Assembly: GCF_900637865.1 (NCBI RefSeq)
Contig: NZ_LR134433.1
Span: 186,001-250,000, forward strand
Reading direction: 5' to 3'
Length of the DNA: 64,000 bases
Origin: Legionella adelaidensis
Lineage (GTDB): Bacteria; Pseudomonadota; Gammaproteobacteria; Legionellales; Legionellaceae
The translations under genes and the position numbers were made by a program. Under the pieces are notes generated by a model. That model did no database searches. It saw only the letters and a program-made list of their open reading frames with translations, and was not told where the DNA came from. Each line of letters opens with the position of its first letter. The first letter of the stretch is position 1. Below are positions 27,519-36,772 of this stretch, piece by piece.

Positions 27519-28364
27519 CTATACGGGCTCGTTGGGCTTAATGTATTCTAAACCCTTATCGTAATATTCTGAGCCTGTAACAATCAAACCGGCAGCCACC
27601 GTGGTAGTTATGAAGCGCGGGACCCCTGCCTTAAAGAAAGTGGCTACTCTTTTCATCACACTAGCGTTCGGCTCTTGATTGAATATATCTTTTATATGCT
27701 GTAAATAGCTTTTTGGAACAGAAGCTACGATTAAGTTATCCTGTTTTCTAAAACGCAACTGGTTTAATGGTGAACTAACAAAACCATAAGTACCTGCTAC
27801 GAACAGCATAGCCATCATGTCAGCATATTTCTTTTCAGCACCTCGTTTCTGCAATATGGATGAAACCATAGGTATCGCAGTCATATAAACAGTAGACCAC
27901 ATCCCTTCCCTCAACATAGCACTGCCACCCCCTTGAAAAAAAGAACCATAGCCATTGAATTTGTGCATCTGTTGTACTGTCTGCGCAGTTGATAAAACCT
28001 TCGCCAATTGTTTATTTTGTGCCACTGCTTCAAAGGGTGTACATACTAATCCGGAAATCCCTCCCGCAACAAAGGAGGTGATTAATTCATAACTCCCCGA
28101 AGTGTCTTCTTGTTTTCTTTTCAACAAACCTTTAAATAAAAAGGTTGCAGCGTATCCTGGAACTGCTGAAACACCATAAGCTGCGGCGCCTGAAAAGTAA
28201 TGCCCACGCGGCATTCTTTCACCTTTGTACACATAGTTTGTCCACTTCAGTAAGGGAGTCACCAACATTATGACACTACCGCCTAATAATGGACCTTTTA
28301 CCCATTCAGCGGCTCTAACCCAAAAAGGGGTTATTTGTTTTGATTGTTCAGATTGATCGCGCAT
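27519..28364 (-). CDS. lncP: Mitochondrial-carrier-family protein, LncP-like effector
   Basis: 281 residues with the eukaryotic mitochondrial carrier pattern. There are three repeats of about 90 residues with membrane segments, and carrier signatures PxxxxxxxK/R such as TPFEAVAQNKQLAKV and SPLNQLRFRKQD after short hydrophobic helices, with GGISGLVC and FFQGGGSAMLREG loops. LncP of Legionella pneumophila is a Dot/Icm-translocated nucleotide carrier that inserts in the host mitochondrial inner membrane. The C terminus here is short and polar (YYDKGLEYIKPNEPV), compatible with a translocation signal. GAGG lies before the ATG. Bacteria otherwise rarely have this family, so host acquisition is likely. 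Confidence 0.85.
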   Translation of the reverse strand: MRDQSEQSKQITPFWVRAAEWVKGPLLGGSVIMLVTPLLKWTNYVYKGERMPRGHYFSGAAAYGVSAVPGYAATFLFKGLLKRKQEDTSGSYELITSFVAGGISGLVCTPFEAVAQNKQLAKVLSTAQTVQQMHKFNGYGSFFQGGGSAMLREGMWSTVYMTAIPMVSSILQKRGAEKKYADMMAMLFVAGTYGFVSSPLNQLRFRKQDNLIVASVPKSYLQHIKDIFNQEPNASVMKRVATFFKAGVPRFITTTVAAGLIVTGSEYYDKGLEYIKPNEPV

Positions 28365-28698
28365 GATATATCCTCAAATAAATACAATAATTAGTTTTCA
28401 TCTGACAAGGGATCGACGCCTGGAAAGGCGCAGATGTAGTCCTACCAGGCGAAAGACTCGTTGAGGATAAGCACAAGAATAATAGATAATAAAAGACCGA
28501 TTACCTGGGAAGGTAAGCTAGCTATATTGTAAAAAAAAGCTAAGTTGGCCATTTATAATCGTTGATGTTTTAATATTGAACTTTCAGTCTACCATTACTA
28601 ATTTTTTTGCGCAAGGATCGCTAATGGATTTTATTCTCTTTTCTAAATCATATTGCACTAATATAGTACTCATTTAGCGCTAGGGCTTTTGTTTATTG
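28365..28698. other. 334-base gap: lncP leader with hairpins
   Basis: No credible gene. On the minus strand, about 50 bases before the lncP start, CGCCTGG and CCAGGCG (arms at 28414-28420 and 28456-28462 on the plus strand) enclose a 35-base segment. A small inner stem, CGCCT and AGGCG, shares the same arm, so alternative folds are possible. It does not match a riboswitch class that I know. The rest of the gap is AT-rich and could hold the lncP promoter. Confidence 0.4.
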
Positions 28699-29043
28699 TT
28701 ACACCTTTTTGACAAATTCTGACTTAAGCTTCATCGCTCCAATACCATCAATTTTGCAATCAATGTTGTGATCCTCTGCAGGCAACAATCGAATGTTTCT
28801 AACTTTTGTCCCTACTTTGACTACTTGCGATGAGCCTTTAATTTTTAAATCTTTAATTACTGTAATGGTATCTCCGTCATTTAGCACTGTCCCATGCGCA
28901 TCTTTAACCACTTCCAGCGCATTGCTCTCTACATTTTCTTCTTGAGGAGTCCATTCATGCGCACACTGGGAGCAAATAAGGAGTGTGCCATCAGTATAAG
29001 TATAGGGTGAATTACATTTTGGGCATGCCGGTTGGTCAGTCAT
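28699..29043 (-). CDS. yjdM: Zinc-ribbon YjdM/PhnA family protein
   Basis: 114 residues. An N-terminal zinc ribbon with two CxxC pairs ([10 protein letters not shown] and CSQCAHEW) is followed by the PhnA domain [21 protein letters not shown], then [21 protein letters not shown]. The old name PhnA links it to phosphonates, but the function of YjdM proteins is not established. Its ATG overlaps the SulP stop (ATGA). Confidence 0.9.
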   Translation of the reverse strand: MTDQPACPKCNSPYTYTDGTLLICSQCAHEWTPQEENVESNALEVVKDAHGTVLNDGDTITVIKDLKIKGSSQVVKVGTKVRNIRLLPAEDHNIDCKIDGIGAMKLKSEFVKKV

Positions 29044-30701
29044 GGTATTATCCTATGTTCCAGTAGTGAATCCGATTGCAAGTTCTGAATGAGTTCTTCT
29101 AATGTTCCAGATATAGAACTTTTTTCAATCCAATGATGGATTTTTATTTTATCTAATTTTTTATGCACGTTCTTATTCGCTTCACACAAATAAACATGTA
29201 TTCCACGATGATGAAAACTCTCAATAATTTCTCGAAATGTTTGCAGTCCCGTCATATCCATAAATGGGGTGTTTTTTAAACGAAAAATAATAACTTTGGG
29301 ATCAGAGTGGGTTTCTGCTAAAGCTTTTTCTATTTTTTCTGCGGCACCAAAAAAGAAGGGACCTTGTATAGAATAAATAACCACGTCTGCTGGAAGGACA
29401 GACTGGTCGGCAAGCTCCTCACTGAATTTGGTATGCTGTTCTTTTTCAATTGTTACGGCTTGATTCATACGACGAATAAAAAGAAGCATCGCTACGATAA
29501 CCCCTATATTGACAGCAATTACTAAATTAGTCAGAACGGTCAATAAAAATGTAGTTACCAATACCAATACATCATGTCGCGGTGCATGGGTCAGTATGTA
29601 TTTAAAATGGGATACATCGCTCATATTGTACGCCACCACAAAAAGAATAGCAGCCAAAGCGGATAAAGGAATATATTTGGCCAGGGGTGCAAGTACCCAA
29701 ATCACTAACAGTAAAAAGAGGGAGTGAACAATTGCCGCAATAGGACTATTGCCGCCATGCCGAACATTCGTTGCAGTGCGAGCAATGGCTCCCGTGGCAG
29801 CAAACCCGCCAAACAATGGGGTGACAATGTTAGCAATACCTTGTCCAATTAACTCTTGATTGGAATGATGTCTTGTTTTGGCCAAGCCATCGGCTGCTGT
29901 TGCCGATAGTAACGACTCAATCGCCCCTAATAAGGCAATTGATAATGCGGGACCCATTAAATCCAAGCTATGATGCCAATCAAACAAAGGTAATTGTAGT
30001 TTTGGAAGTTCTGAGGGAATACCACCAAAGGTGCTACCTATAGTAGCTACCGTTGGAAATTGAAAGTAATATTCCGCGACAGTAACCACCATCATTGCCA
30101 CTAAGGGTCCAGGAATCTTCTTTAAAAACTTGGGGCTAAGCCACGTTAATAATAAACTAAGAACTGCTAATGCTGTTGTTGCCACATCCAGTTGAGGCAA
30201 AGCATTAATTAATGCGAATATTTTTGCATGAAAAGGTGTTTCCAGCGGCAAGTGCAGCGATAACCCAAAAAAATCATTCCATTCACTTACAAAAATAATG
30301 ACTCCAATACCACTTGTAAAACCCACAATCACAGGGTCTGGAATAAATTTAATGACACTACCTAGCTTCATCATCCCCATAAAAAGCAGGATAAACCCCG
30401 CAAGCAAAGTCGCAACTTGCAATCCTTCCACACCGTAATGCGCAGTTACTCCGGCAAGAATAATAATAAAGGCACCTGTAGGGCCTGCAATTTGCACGCG
30501 ACTTCCACCAAAAACACCCACGATTAACCCTGCAATAATTGCGGTATATAATCCTTGTGCTGGTGGCACCCCTGAAGCAATAGCAAAGGCCATTGCTAAA
30601 GGCAAAGCTACAATACCTACAATAATTCCGGCCCCAATGTTGGCGGCCCAATGTTGGGGTTTCAGTACCCCCGCGTGATAAGCTTGGCGTATGGCAATCA
30701 T
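29040..30701 (-). CDS. SulP family anion transporter with STAS domain
   Basis: 553 residues. About 10-14 membrane segments include the SulP signature region [38 protein letters not shown] and the central [14 protein letters not shown] [20 protein letters not shown]. The C-terminal 110 residues are a STAS domain ([20 protein letters not shown] and [13 protein letters not shown]). The transported anion is unknown; bicarbonate or sulfate are the usual ones. It is the first gene of a pair with yjdM. It is more complete than, and different from, the SulP gene at the left edge. Confidence 0.92.
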   Translation of the reverse strand: MIAIRQAYHAGVLKPQHWAANIGAGIIVGIVALPLAMAFAIASGVPPAQGLYTAIIAGLIVGVFGGSRVQIAGPTGAFIIILAGVTAHYGVEGLQVATLLAGFILLFMGMMKLGSVIKFIPDPVIVGFTSGIGVIIFVSEWNDFFGLSLHLPLETPFHAKIFALINALPQLDVATTALAVLSLLLTWLSPKFLKKIPGPLVAMMVVTVAEYYFQFPTVATIGSTFGGIPSELPKLQLPLFDWHHSLDLMGPALSIALLGAIESLLSATAADGLAKTRHHSNQELIGQGIANIVTPLFGGFAATGAIARTATNVRHGGNSPIAAIVHSLFLLLVIWVLAPLAKYIPLSALAAILFVVAYNMSDVSHFKYILTHAPRHDVLVLVTTFLLTVLTNLVIAVNIGVIVAMLLFIRRMNQAVTIEKEQHTKFSEELADQSVLPADVVIYSIQGPFFFGAAEKIEKALAETHSDPKVIIFRLKNTPFMDMTGLQTFREIIESFHHRGIHVYLCEANKNVHKKLDKIKIHHWIEKSSISGTLEELIQNLQSDSLLEHRIIP

Positions 30702-30791
30702 TGTACTACTCGTTTGTTGGTGTATGTATCGTTCAAGAGATGATGCGCTAAGATAGATGGTTCTTTTGAACTTAATACGAAGTGTACTGTT

Positions 30792-30822
30792 GGATTAAAT
30801 ATCGTTAACGTGTATTTAATCC
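30792..30822. repeat. Inverted repeat GGATTAAATA / TATTTAATCC
   Basis: Perfect ten-base arms at 30792-30801 and 30813-30822 with an 11-base centre, between the higA stop and the SulP start on the same strand. It may be a terminator for higA or an operator for the transporter; there is no U-run. Confidence 0.45.
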
Positions 30823-30859
30823 GCGGATTATACCATATATCGATATTCGGTTTAATTAT

Positions 30860-31156
30860 TTATTTCTCTTTTATTTTTGTGAGGAATGGCACACGTACAT
30901 GAGTTTTTCGAGCATTCCATAAATCCCATTGCATTTGTAAATTGAGCCAATATTCAGGCTCCATTCCGAAAGCTTCACCAAAAGCAAGTGCAGAGTCTGC
31001 TGTAACACCGCGTCGCATGTTTATAATTTCATTCAGGCGTGGATAAGTCCAACCTAAATGTTCTGCGAATTGTTTTTGTGATAATCCTAGAGGCTCCAAA
31101 TACTCCTGATATAATACTTTACCCGGGTGAGAAGGGGGTTTATTTTTGGTAAGCAT
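30860..31156 (-). CDS. higA: HigA-type antitoxin, apparently without a toxin
   Basis: 98 residues. PSHPGKVLYQEYLEPLGLSQ, then QFAEHLGWTYPRLNEIINMRRGVTADSALA and GMEPEYWLNLQMQWDLWNAR, match the HigA family of XRE-type helix-turn-helix antitoxins. HigB toxin genes normally lie immediately upstream; here the upstream neighbour is a divergent DUF167 gene only about 65 bases away, and the downstream gap is 158 bases, so no higB is present locally. It may be a solitary repressor or the leftover of a lost pair. Confidence 0.85.
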   Translation of the reverse strand: MLTKNKPPSHPGKVLYQEYLEPLGLSQKQFAEHLGWTYPRLNEIINMRRGVTADSALAFGEAFGMEPEYWLNLQMQWDLWNARKTHVRVPFLTKIKEK

Positions 31157-31223
31157 TTACCTTCCTATTAATTGAATTCTGCTATGAGATTGAATGCTTT
31201 CAAACTGGTTAAGGCTAAAAATC

Positions 31224-31535
31224 ATGTGGTTTAAAATACAAGATCAGTACGTTACATTTCAAATTATAGCGAAACCAAACGCGAAAAAAACTGCACTTGT
31301 AAAAATCACAGAACACGAATTGTACATTGCTATCCACGCCAAACCTCACAAAGGCGAAGCAAACAAAGAACTATTGTTATTCTTATCCAAATTATTCGCA
31401 ACGCCTAAAAGCAGTATCACTCTTAAGGGAGAGCACAGTAAATACAAACATGTCGTGGTGCCTTTAACTGCAAGCCTGCAAAAAATTATTAACGATCCGT
31501 CTTTGTTATTGAATGAAACGAAAGACAGCTCGTAG
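31224..31535 (+). CDS. DUF167 / YggU family protein
   Basis: 103 residues from the ATG at 31224 with AAGG upstream; an earlier in-frame start at 31194 is less likely. VTFQIIAKPNAKKTALVKI and then IAIHAKPHKGEANKELLLFLSKLF is the DUF167 pattern (one small alpha/beta domain). The function is unknown. Confidence 0.85.
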   Translation: MWFKIQDQYVTFQIIAKPNAKKTALVKITEHELYIAIHAKPHKGEANKELLLFLSKLFATPKSSITLKGEHSKYKHVVVPLTASLQKIINDPSLLLNETKDSS

Positions 31536-31694
31536 CAAAGCATTAGCAACCCTGCAACAGAGGCAATTAAGCATTGGAAATGTAAACTATATTTATTTCA
31601 AACCAATGTATAAATCCAAGAGTTAGCTTATAGTTATAAAGGCTTTCACAAGCAGAATATTCTTAAACGGCAAAGAAGCAAAAGGAATGAGGTA

Positions 31695-32840
31695 ATGAAA
31701 ATATTAATTGTTGGAGCAGGGATTGCTGGTTTATGTTTAGGCGCATTACTAAAAAAAAGAGGCCTTGAGCCCATAATTATTGAAAAAGCTTCCTCCTTAG
31801 GAGATGTAGGCTATATGTTAGGGCTTTACCCGATTGGAGCGAATGTATTGCGGGCATTAAATTGCTATGATGAATACATAGCTCACTCCGTACCCGGCGA
31901 AACCTACGAAGCTTATACTACAAGCGGTACATTATTAAAGCAATTTTCTTTCGAAAAGATTGTTGAACAATATGGTCCTTACCAGCTTATATCCCGTGCG
32001 GATTTATTAAAAGTTATTGCAGAAAGCACCGATCTCGCTATCCGTTTTAATACAGAAGTATTGAGCCTGGAGCAATCCCTGGACCAAGTAAATGTGACAT
32101 TTTCAGATAAGACCGACGATACCTTTGACTTGGTAGTCGGAGCTGATGGAATTCATTCCCACACAAGAAGTCTGGTATTAGCTGAGAGTGATTATAGTTA
32201 TTTTAAAACAGGATGGGGCGGTTGGGTCTGGTGGGGAAATGAGAACATTGTTCCAAGCAATACCATTCGAGAATTTTGGGGCAATGGCACTTTTCTTGGA
32301 ATTTACCCGGTCAAAGGCAAAGTTGGAGTGATTGCCGCAGTGGATTCCGGAAGTCCCGACCAGGCATTGAAAGGTGCCAGTCGCAAGGAATATATTTTAC
32401 AAAAATTTTCTCCCATTAATCAGCAACACCCCGAATACTTTCAGGATTTACCTTCGGACACCGAACGGGTATTTTTTTGGTCATTAGCCGATCAAAAAGC
32501 TTCTGTTTGGTTTAAAGAACGTATTTTATTTATAGGCGACGCGGCTACAGCATTTTTGCCTACAGCAGGTGTGGGGGCATCGATGGCATTAGAATCTGCA
32601 GCCGTACTGGATGATATTCTTTCACGAACAGGAAAAGAATATATTCCCCTTGCTTTACGCATGTTTGAAAAAAGGAGAAGAAAAAGGGTAGAAGCCACGC
32701 AAAAAGATTCACGTAAACTTGCGAAATTAATGTTTGTTAATAAAAAATGGCAAGTAATGATGCGCGACTCTTTTACAAAATATATGTCCGTAGAGTCTTT
32801 AATTAAAAGTATTATCAAAGGTTTTGATGAGCCCATTTAA
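31695..32840 (+). CDS. FAD-dependent monooxygenase (class A)
   Basis: 381 residues. The FAD-binding Rossmann motif GAGIAGLCLGALL lies at residues 7-19, followed by DLVVGADGIHSHTR (the DG motif) and FIGDAATAFLPTAGVGASMALES (the GD motif), giving the p-hydroxybenzoate hydroxylase fold. The substrate is unknown. It shares this fold with the monooxygenase at 48074-49375, but the two are clearly different. It appears monocistronic with GAGG close to the ATG. Confidence 0.85.
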   Translation: MKILIVGAGIAGLCLGALLKKRGLEPIIIEKASSLGDVGYMLGLYPIGANVLRALNCYDEYIAHSVPGETYEAYTTSGTLLKQFSFEKIVEQYGPYQLISRADLLKVIAESTDLAIRFNTEVLSLEQSLDQVNVTFSDKTDDTFDLVVGADGIHSHTRSLVLAESDYSYFKTGWGGWVWWGNENIVPSNTIREFWGNGTFLGIYPVKGKVGVIAAVDSGSPDQALKGASRKEYILQKFSPINQQHPEYFQDLPSDTERVFFWSLADQKASVWFKERILFIGDAATAFLPTAGVGASMALESAAVLDDILSRTGKEYIPLALRMFEKRRRKRVEATQKDSRKLAKLMFVNKKWQVMMRDSFTKYMSVESLIKSIIKGFDEPI

Positions 32841-32883
32841 AGGAACTTTGGGATGTAACAAGGTTAAACAGGAGACTTACATT

Positions 32884-33012
32884 TTAGAGTCTCCTTTCAT
32901 TCTGATTGGGCTCGTCTTGAATTTCATTCACGCGTAGCTCAAGCCATAAGGCGTTTAATATAGCAAAAGTACATGCCAAACCTGTACCCAATATCCAGGA
33001 AAAATACCACAT
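32884..33012 (-). CDS. cydX: CydX-type small subunit of cytochrome bd oxidase
   Basis: 42 residues, translated from an ATG at 33012 to a TAA at 32884. The sequence starts MWYFSWILGTGLACTFAILN and continues ALWLEL, the hallmark of CydX/YbgT: one membrane helix with the WYFSWILG start and an ALW-E motif. AGGAG lies just before the ATG. It lies 12 bases after the cydB stop. CydX is needed for stability and activity of the bd complex in E. coli. Confidence 0.92.
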   Translation of the reverse strand: MWYFSWILGTGLACTFAILNALWLELRVNEIQDEPNQNERRL

Positions 33013-33024
33013 ACGTTTTTTCTC

Positions 33025-34155
33025 CTAATAAGCGACTTTATCATTTATCACGGTTTCAGCCGTAACCTTACCGCGTAAAACATGATAAACCCAAGAGGTG
33101 TAAAGCAAAATAATAGGCATAAAAATAACGGTTGCCGCTAACATGATACCTAACGTAAGTTGGCTTGAAGAACTGTCCCACACTAGCAAGCTTTGATTAG
33201 GGTTTAATGACGAGGGAAGTATAAAAGGAAACATGCTGATACCTACCGTGCCAATGATGCCTACAATTGATAATGCGCTAAATATAAAAGCAATACCTGC
33301 TCGCTTTATAGAGCACATAGCCAATAAGGGAGCAATTATTCCCAGCAATGGAAAAATTAATGTGAAAGGATAGGTCCTATAATTAGAAAGCCATATCCCC
33401 TGGCCCTTTGTCACTGCTTTCAAGAGCGGATTTGAAGGCCCGAAATGGGATATAGACTCCGAAAGGCTATACCCTTGAATAATTGTGTATATACATATTC
33501 CCCCTATAGAAAACAATACCACAGAGAGAATAGAAGTAATGCGGGCTGTAATTCTTGCGCGATGTTGCAAGTTCCCTTCTGTTCGAATATTAATAAAGTA
33601 AGCTCCGTGCATGGCTAACATGCATACCGAAAGTAAACCACATAACACAGCAAACGGATTCACTAAATCAAAGAAAGATCCAACATAAAAAGATCGCAAA
33701 CTGTTATCGAAATAAAAAGGCACACCTTGCAATACATTCCCTATCGCCACTCCAAATAAAAGTGAAGGAGTAAAAGCACCAATAAATAAGGCTAAATCCC
33801 AGAATTTCCTCCACTGGGAATTATCAATTTTAGAGCGGTATTTAAATCCAACCGGTCTTAAAATCAATGCCAAAAGCACAAGCAACATAGCAAAATAAAA
33901 ACCTGAAAATGACAGGGCATATAAAGTAGGCCAGGCGGCAAAGATCGCCCCCCCTCCTAAAATAAACCATACTTGATTACCTTCCCATGTAGCACTAATG
34001 CTATTAATTAAAACGCGTCTTTCCAGGTTCGTCTTGCCAATGATGGGTAATAACATCGCTGTACCCAGATCAAACCCATCCATTACAGCAAAACCAATAA
34101 GAAGAACTCCTAATAAAACCCACCAAACTACTCGTAAAGTTTCATAATCAAACAT
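33025..34155 (-). CDS. cydB: Cytochrome bd ubiquinol oxidase subunit II
   Basis: 376 residues. The N terminus FDYETLRVVWWVLLGVLLIG, then FAVMDGFDLGTAMLLP, is the CydB signature; NSISATWEGNQVWFILGGG follows, and eight to nine membrane helices are visible. CydB pairs with CydA to form the inner-membrane quinol oxidase that reduces oxygen at low tension. It lies 8 bases after cydA. Confidence 0.95.
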   Translation of the reverse strand: MFDYETLRVVWWVLLGVLLIGFAVMDGFDLGTAMLLPIIGKTNLERRVLINSISATWEGNQVWFILGGGAIFAAWPTLYALSFSGFYFAMLLVLLALILRPVGFKYRSKIDNSQWRKFWDLALFIGAFTPSLLFGVAIGNVLQGVPFYFDNSLRSFYVGSFFDLVNPFAVLCGLLSVCMLAMHGAYFINIRTEGNLQHRARITARITSILSVVLFSIGGICIYTIIQGYSLSESISHFGPSNPLLKAVTKGQGIWLSNYRTYPFTLIFPLLGIIAPLLAMCSIKRAGIAFIFSALSIVGIIGTVGISMFPFILPSSLNPNQSLLVWDSSSSQLTLGIMLAATVIFMPIILLYTSWVYHVLRGKVTAETVINDKVAY

Positions 34156-34163
34156 GTTCTCTC

Positions 34164-35693
34164 CTAGTGCGCAGTATTTTCGGGGCCGAGACGAATATAT
34201 TTCACCATGAGATATACCTCTACAATCGCCAGAACACTATAAAAAATAACGAAGCAACTAATTGATGTAAGCAATTGCCCACTACTCACTGAAGAGGTGG
34301 ATATGTGCGTGGGTAAAATACCTTGTACTGCCCAGGGTTGACGCCCATATTCGGCAACCACCCATCCCAGTTCTGCTGCAATCCATGGTAATGGTAAAGA
34401 CCAAAATGCAAGATGGAGATACCATCGTTCGGTATGTAATCTGCGTTTCATTGATAGATAAAATCCCGTTACCATAATAAGGAGAATGGCGATTCCACAA
34501 CCAACCATAATACGAAATGAAAAAAATAGTGGAATAACTTTAGGTTTTAGATCATGTGCAGCCTGGTCAATTTGAACTTCCGTAGCATCCACTACATTTT
34601 CAGTATATTTCTTTAGTAATAAACCATAGCCTAAATAATTGCCATATTTCTCAAAGTCAGATTGCGCAACCGCATCATCAGGTTTCTTTTGTAATCTGGT
34701 TAATGCATCATACGCTTTTATTCCTTCTCGTATTTGCATTTTTCCTTCCTGGATTAATTCGTATATCCCTTCCATAGGTTCGCTTATTGAGCGGGTTGCA
34801 ATTAAACCTAAAACCCAAGGTACTTCTATACCGTAATCAGTATGCAATGTTTCATCATTCGGCCATCCGATAACCGTTAGTCCTGCGGGAGCTTTTTCGG
34901 TATGCCACATGGCTTCTATCGCGGCAAGCTTCATTTTTTGGTTACTATTAGCAAGGTACCCACTCTCGTCCCCAAGGACAATGACAGAGAGGGCAGAAGC
35001 TAAACCAAAAGAAACGGCCACCGTCATCGATCGTTTAGCAAAGGGAATATTTCGGCCTCTTAAAAGGAAATAAGCGCTCACAGCCAATACAAAAATGGCC
35101 CCTGTCACATATCCTGCGCTAATGGTATGCACAAATTTAGCTTGGGCAACGGGGTTAAAGAAAATTTCAGCAAAATCTTGAACTTCCATGCGCATAGTCT
35201 GGAAGTCGAACCTGGCCCCGACAGGATTTTGCATCCACCCATTTGCAACGAGAATCCACAAAGCAGAAAGATTGGTTCCAAGAGCAAGTAGCCAAGTACA
35301 TACCATATGTTGGATTTTCGTTAATTTATCCCACCCAAAGAAAAACAATCCAACAAAGGTTGCTTCGAGGAAAAAAGCCATTAATCCCTCGATAGCAAGA
35401 GGCGCTCCGAAGACATCCCCTACATAATGAGAATAATAGGCCCAATTCGTTCCAAATTGGAACTCCATAGTAAGACCTGTTGCCACTCCCATGACAAAAT
35501 TGATACCAAACAACAATCCCCAATATTTAACCATCTGCTGCCAGATTTTACGCCCTGTCATGACATACAACGTTTCCATAATCGCCAAGAGTACAGATAG
35601 ACCGAGGGTAAGCGGCACAAATAGAAAATGATAAAGAGCTGTTAAAGCAAACTGGAGGCGGGAAAGGTCAACAACATCACTTCCGGGAATCAT
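34164..35693 (-). CDS. cydA: Cytochrome bd ubiquinol oxidase subunit I
   Basis: 509 residues, closely resembling the E. coli-type CydA: LSRLQFALTALYHFLFVPLT with the haem-ligand His, GVATGLTMEFQFGTNWAYYS, HYVGDVFGAPLAIEGLMAFF, a periplasmic Q-loop of the long type (about residues 255-380) and GWVVAEYGRQPW near the end. It carries haems b558, b595 and d. The operon is cydP-cydA-cydB-cydX. Confidence 0.96.
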   Translation of the reverse strand: MIPGSDVVDLSRLQFALTALYHFLFVPLTLGLSVLLAIMETLYVMTGRKIWQQMVKYWGLLFGINFVMGVATGLTMEFQFGTNWAYYSHYVGDVFGAPLAIEGLMAFFLEATFVGLFFFGWDKLTKIQHMVCTWLLALGTNLSALWILVANGWMQNPVGARFDFQTMRMEVQDFAEIFFNPVAQAKFVHTISAGYVTGAIFVLAVSAYFLLRGRNIPFAKRSMTVAVSFGLASALSVIVLGDESGYLANSNQKMKLAAIEAMWHTEKAPAGLTVIGWPNDETLHTDYGIEVPWVLGLIATRSISEPMEGIYELIQEGKMQIREGIKAYDALTRLQKKPDDAVAQSDFEKYGNYLGYGLLLKKYTENVVDATEVQIDQAAHDLKPKVIPLFFSFRIMVGCGIAILLIMVTGFYLSMKRRLHTERWYLHLAFWSLPLPWIAAELGWVVAEYGRQPWAVQGILPTHISTSSVSSGQLLTSISCFVIFYSVLAIVEVYLMVKYIRLGPENTAH

Positions 35694-35865
35694 ACATCAC
35701 CTTATCTTGCGTTGGAGGGGTTACATACTGGTTTGTGCTTAATAACCATGCGGTCGGGCTAACATGACGTTTGGATTCACCTTTAAAGCATACCCACCAC
35801 AAAATGAATAATAATATACATTTTATAATTAAAGTAACTGAGATTTCGACGCCAATAGTTCGCAT
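35677..35865 (-). CDS. cydP: CydP-like small membrane protein upstream of cydA
   Basis: 62 residues. One membrane segment (VTLIIKCILLFILWWVCF) with the LWW-F pattern is followed by a polar stretch (KRHVSPTAWLL). Small proteins of this form precede cydAB in many proteobacteria and are named CydP. Its end overlaps cydA by 17 bases. I rank the name as likely from context and pattern. Confidence 0.72.
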   Translation of the reverse strand: MRTIGVEISVTLIIKCILLFILWWVCFKGESKRHVSPTAWLLSTNQYVTPPTQDKVMYDSRK

Positions 35866-35917
35866 AAATAATTAAAGCAACGCATTTTTTAATGAAGATT
35901 ACCATGATTTTATTTAA

Positions 35918-35943
35918 AATAACTTGATCTAAATCAAGTTATT
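35918..35943. promoter_or_regulatory. FNR/ANR box between cyd operon and fnr-like gene
   Basis: TTGAT-CTAA-ATCAA at 35924-35937 is a perfect match to the FNR consensus (TTGATNNNNATCAA). It is embedded in an exact palindrome with 11-base arms (AATAACTTGAT, 35918-35928, and its complement, 35933-35943). It lies 53 bases before the cydP start and 52 before the regulator start, so it can act on both. Confidence 0.88.
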
Positions 35944-35994
35944 AAAACAAACTATATGTTTATTATTAATTCAAATTGAGGTAAAATAAGATTC

Positions 35995-36714
35995 ATGATG
36001 TTTAATCTTGACAGCTCTCCCCCCATTGCCTCTTGTACTGCTTGTGCACTAGAAAATTTTTGCCAAAAAGAATCAGCATTTTTTAATTATTCGGCATTAA
36101 ATACCTGTCAAAAATACTATAAGCCAGGGGATAAAATTGTAAAAGACGGCGACACGCTGGGAAACATATTTATTATCCAGGAGGGCTCTGCTAAAGCAGT
36201 TCATTTATTATCTTCCGGTAAAGAACAAATTGTCTGTTTTTATTTACCAGGTGAGCCCATTGGATTTAACGCCATTACGACTAAAAAACATCCTTATACC
36301 GTAATTACAATAACACCCACAGTAGTTTGTCAAATACCCTATCAACGTTTATTGGAACAAATTTACGTATCGCCTGAGCTTCAATCGGTACTATTAAACG
36401 TAGTTGAAAGTGCATCTCATTATGCTTTCAACCATACCTATTCTTCCTTAGTGCCAGTAGGGGAGCGCGTATCCATTTTTTTTATTGATCTCGTTAATCG
36501 CCTACAGAAGGTTTACGCTTCTTTCCCTTTACCTTTACCGATGCAAAAACAAGAGATTGCAAATTTCTTAGGGATTACTGCAGAGACCATTAGCCGTTGG
36601 ATTTCTCTTTTTCAAAAAGAAAATCTGTTAAGACTATTAAATAAAGAAATCCTATTTATTGATAAGGAAAAATTACAAAACGTAAAGATAACTTCTTTAC
36701 CATTCGATAAATAA
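35995..36714 (+). CDS. FNR-type oxygen-responsive transcriptional regulator
   Basis: 239 residues. Cys14, Cys17 and Cys23 (CTACALENFC) plus Cys112 reproduce the CxxCx5C plus one pattern that binds an oxygen-labile [4Fe-4S] cluster in FNR. A cyclic-nucleotide-type beta-barrel domain follows, and the C-terminal helix-turn-helix EIANFLGITAETISRW has the Glu and Ser-Arg that read TTGAT half-sites. The perfect FNR box just upstream suggests autoregulation and control of the divergent cytochrome bd operon. Confidence 0.9.
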   Translation: MMFNLDSSPPIASCTACALENFCQKESAFFNYSALNTCQKYYKPGDKIVKDGDTLGNIFIIQEGSAKAVHLLSSGKEQIVCFYLPGEPIGFNAITTKKHPYTVITITPTVVCQIPYQRLLEQIYVSPELQSVLLNVVESASHYAFNHTYSSLVPVGERVSIFFIDLVNRLQKVYASFPLPLPMQKQEIANFLGITAETISRWISLFQKENLLRLLNKEILFIDKEKLQNVKITSLPFDK

Positions 36715-36746
36715 CTGGCTGTAACCAAATCCTTACAGCCAGTTAT
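36711..36746. terminator. Perfect 14-pair hairpin between convergent genes
   Basis: ATAACTGGCTGTAA (36711-36724) and TTACAGCCAGTTAT (36733-36746) form a perfect stem with an 8-base loop. The left arm includes the stop codon of the FNR-like gene. Its place between two convergent 3' ends suggests bidirectional termination, although U-runs are lacking. Confidence 0.6.
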
Positions 36747-36772
36747 ACGCCTATTAAAAATGTTCCCTTCAA

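Noticed and set aside
28414..28462. Known riboswitch (manganese yybP-ykoY or ykkC type) before lncP
   Set aside because: The stems do not carry the conserved sequence blocks of those classes; only the pairing is seen.
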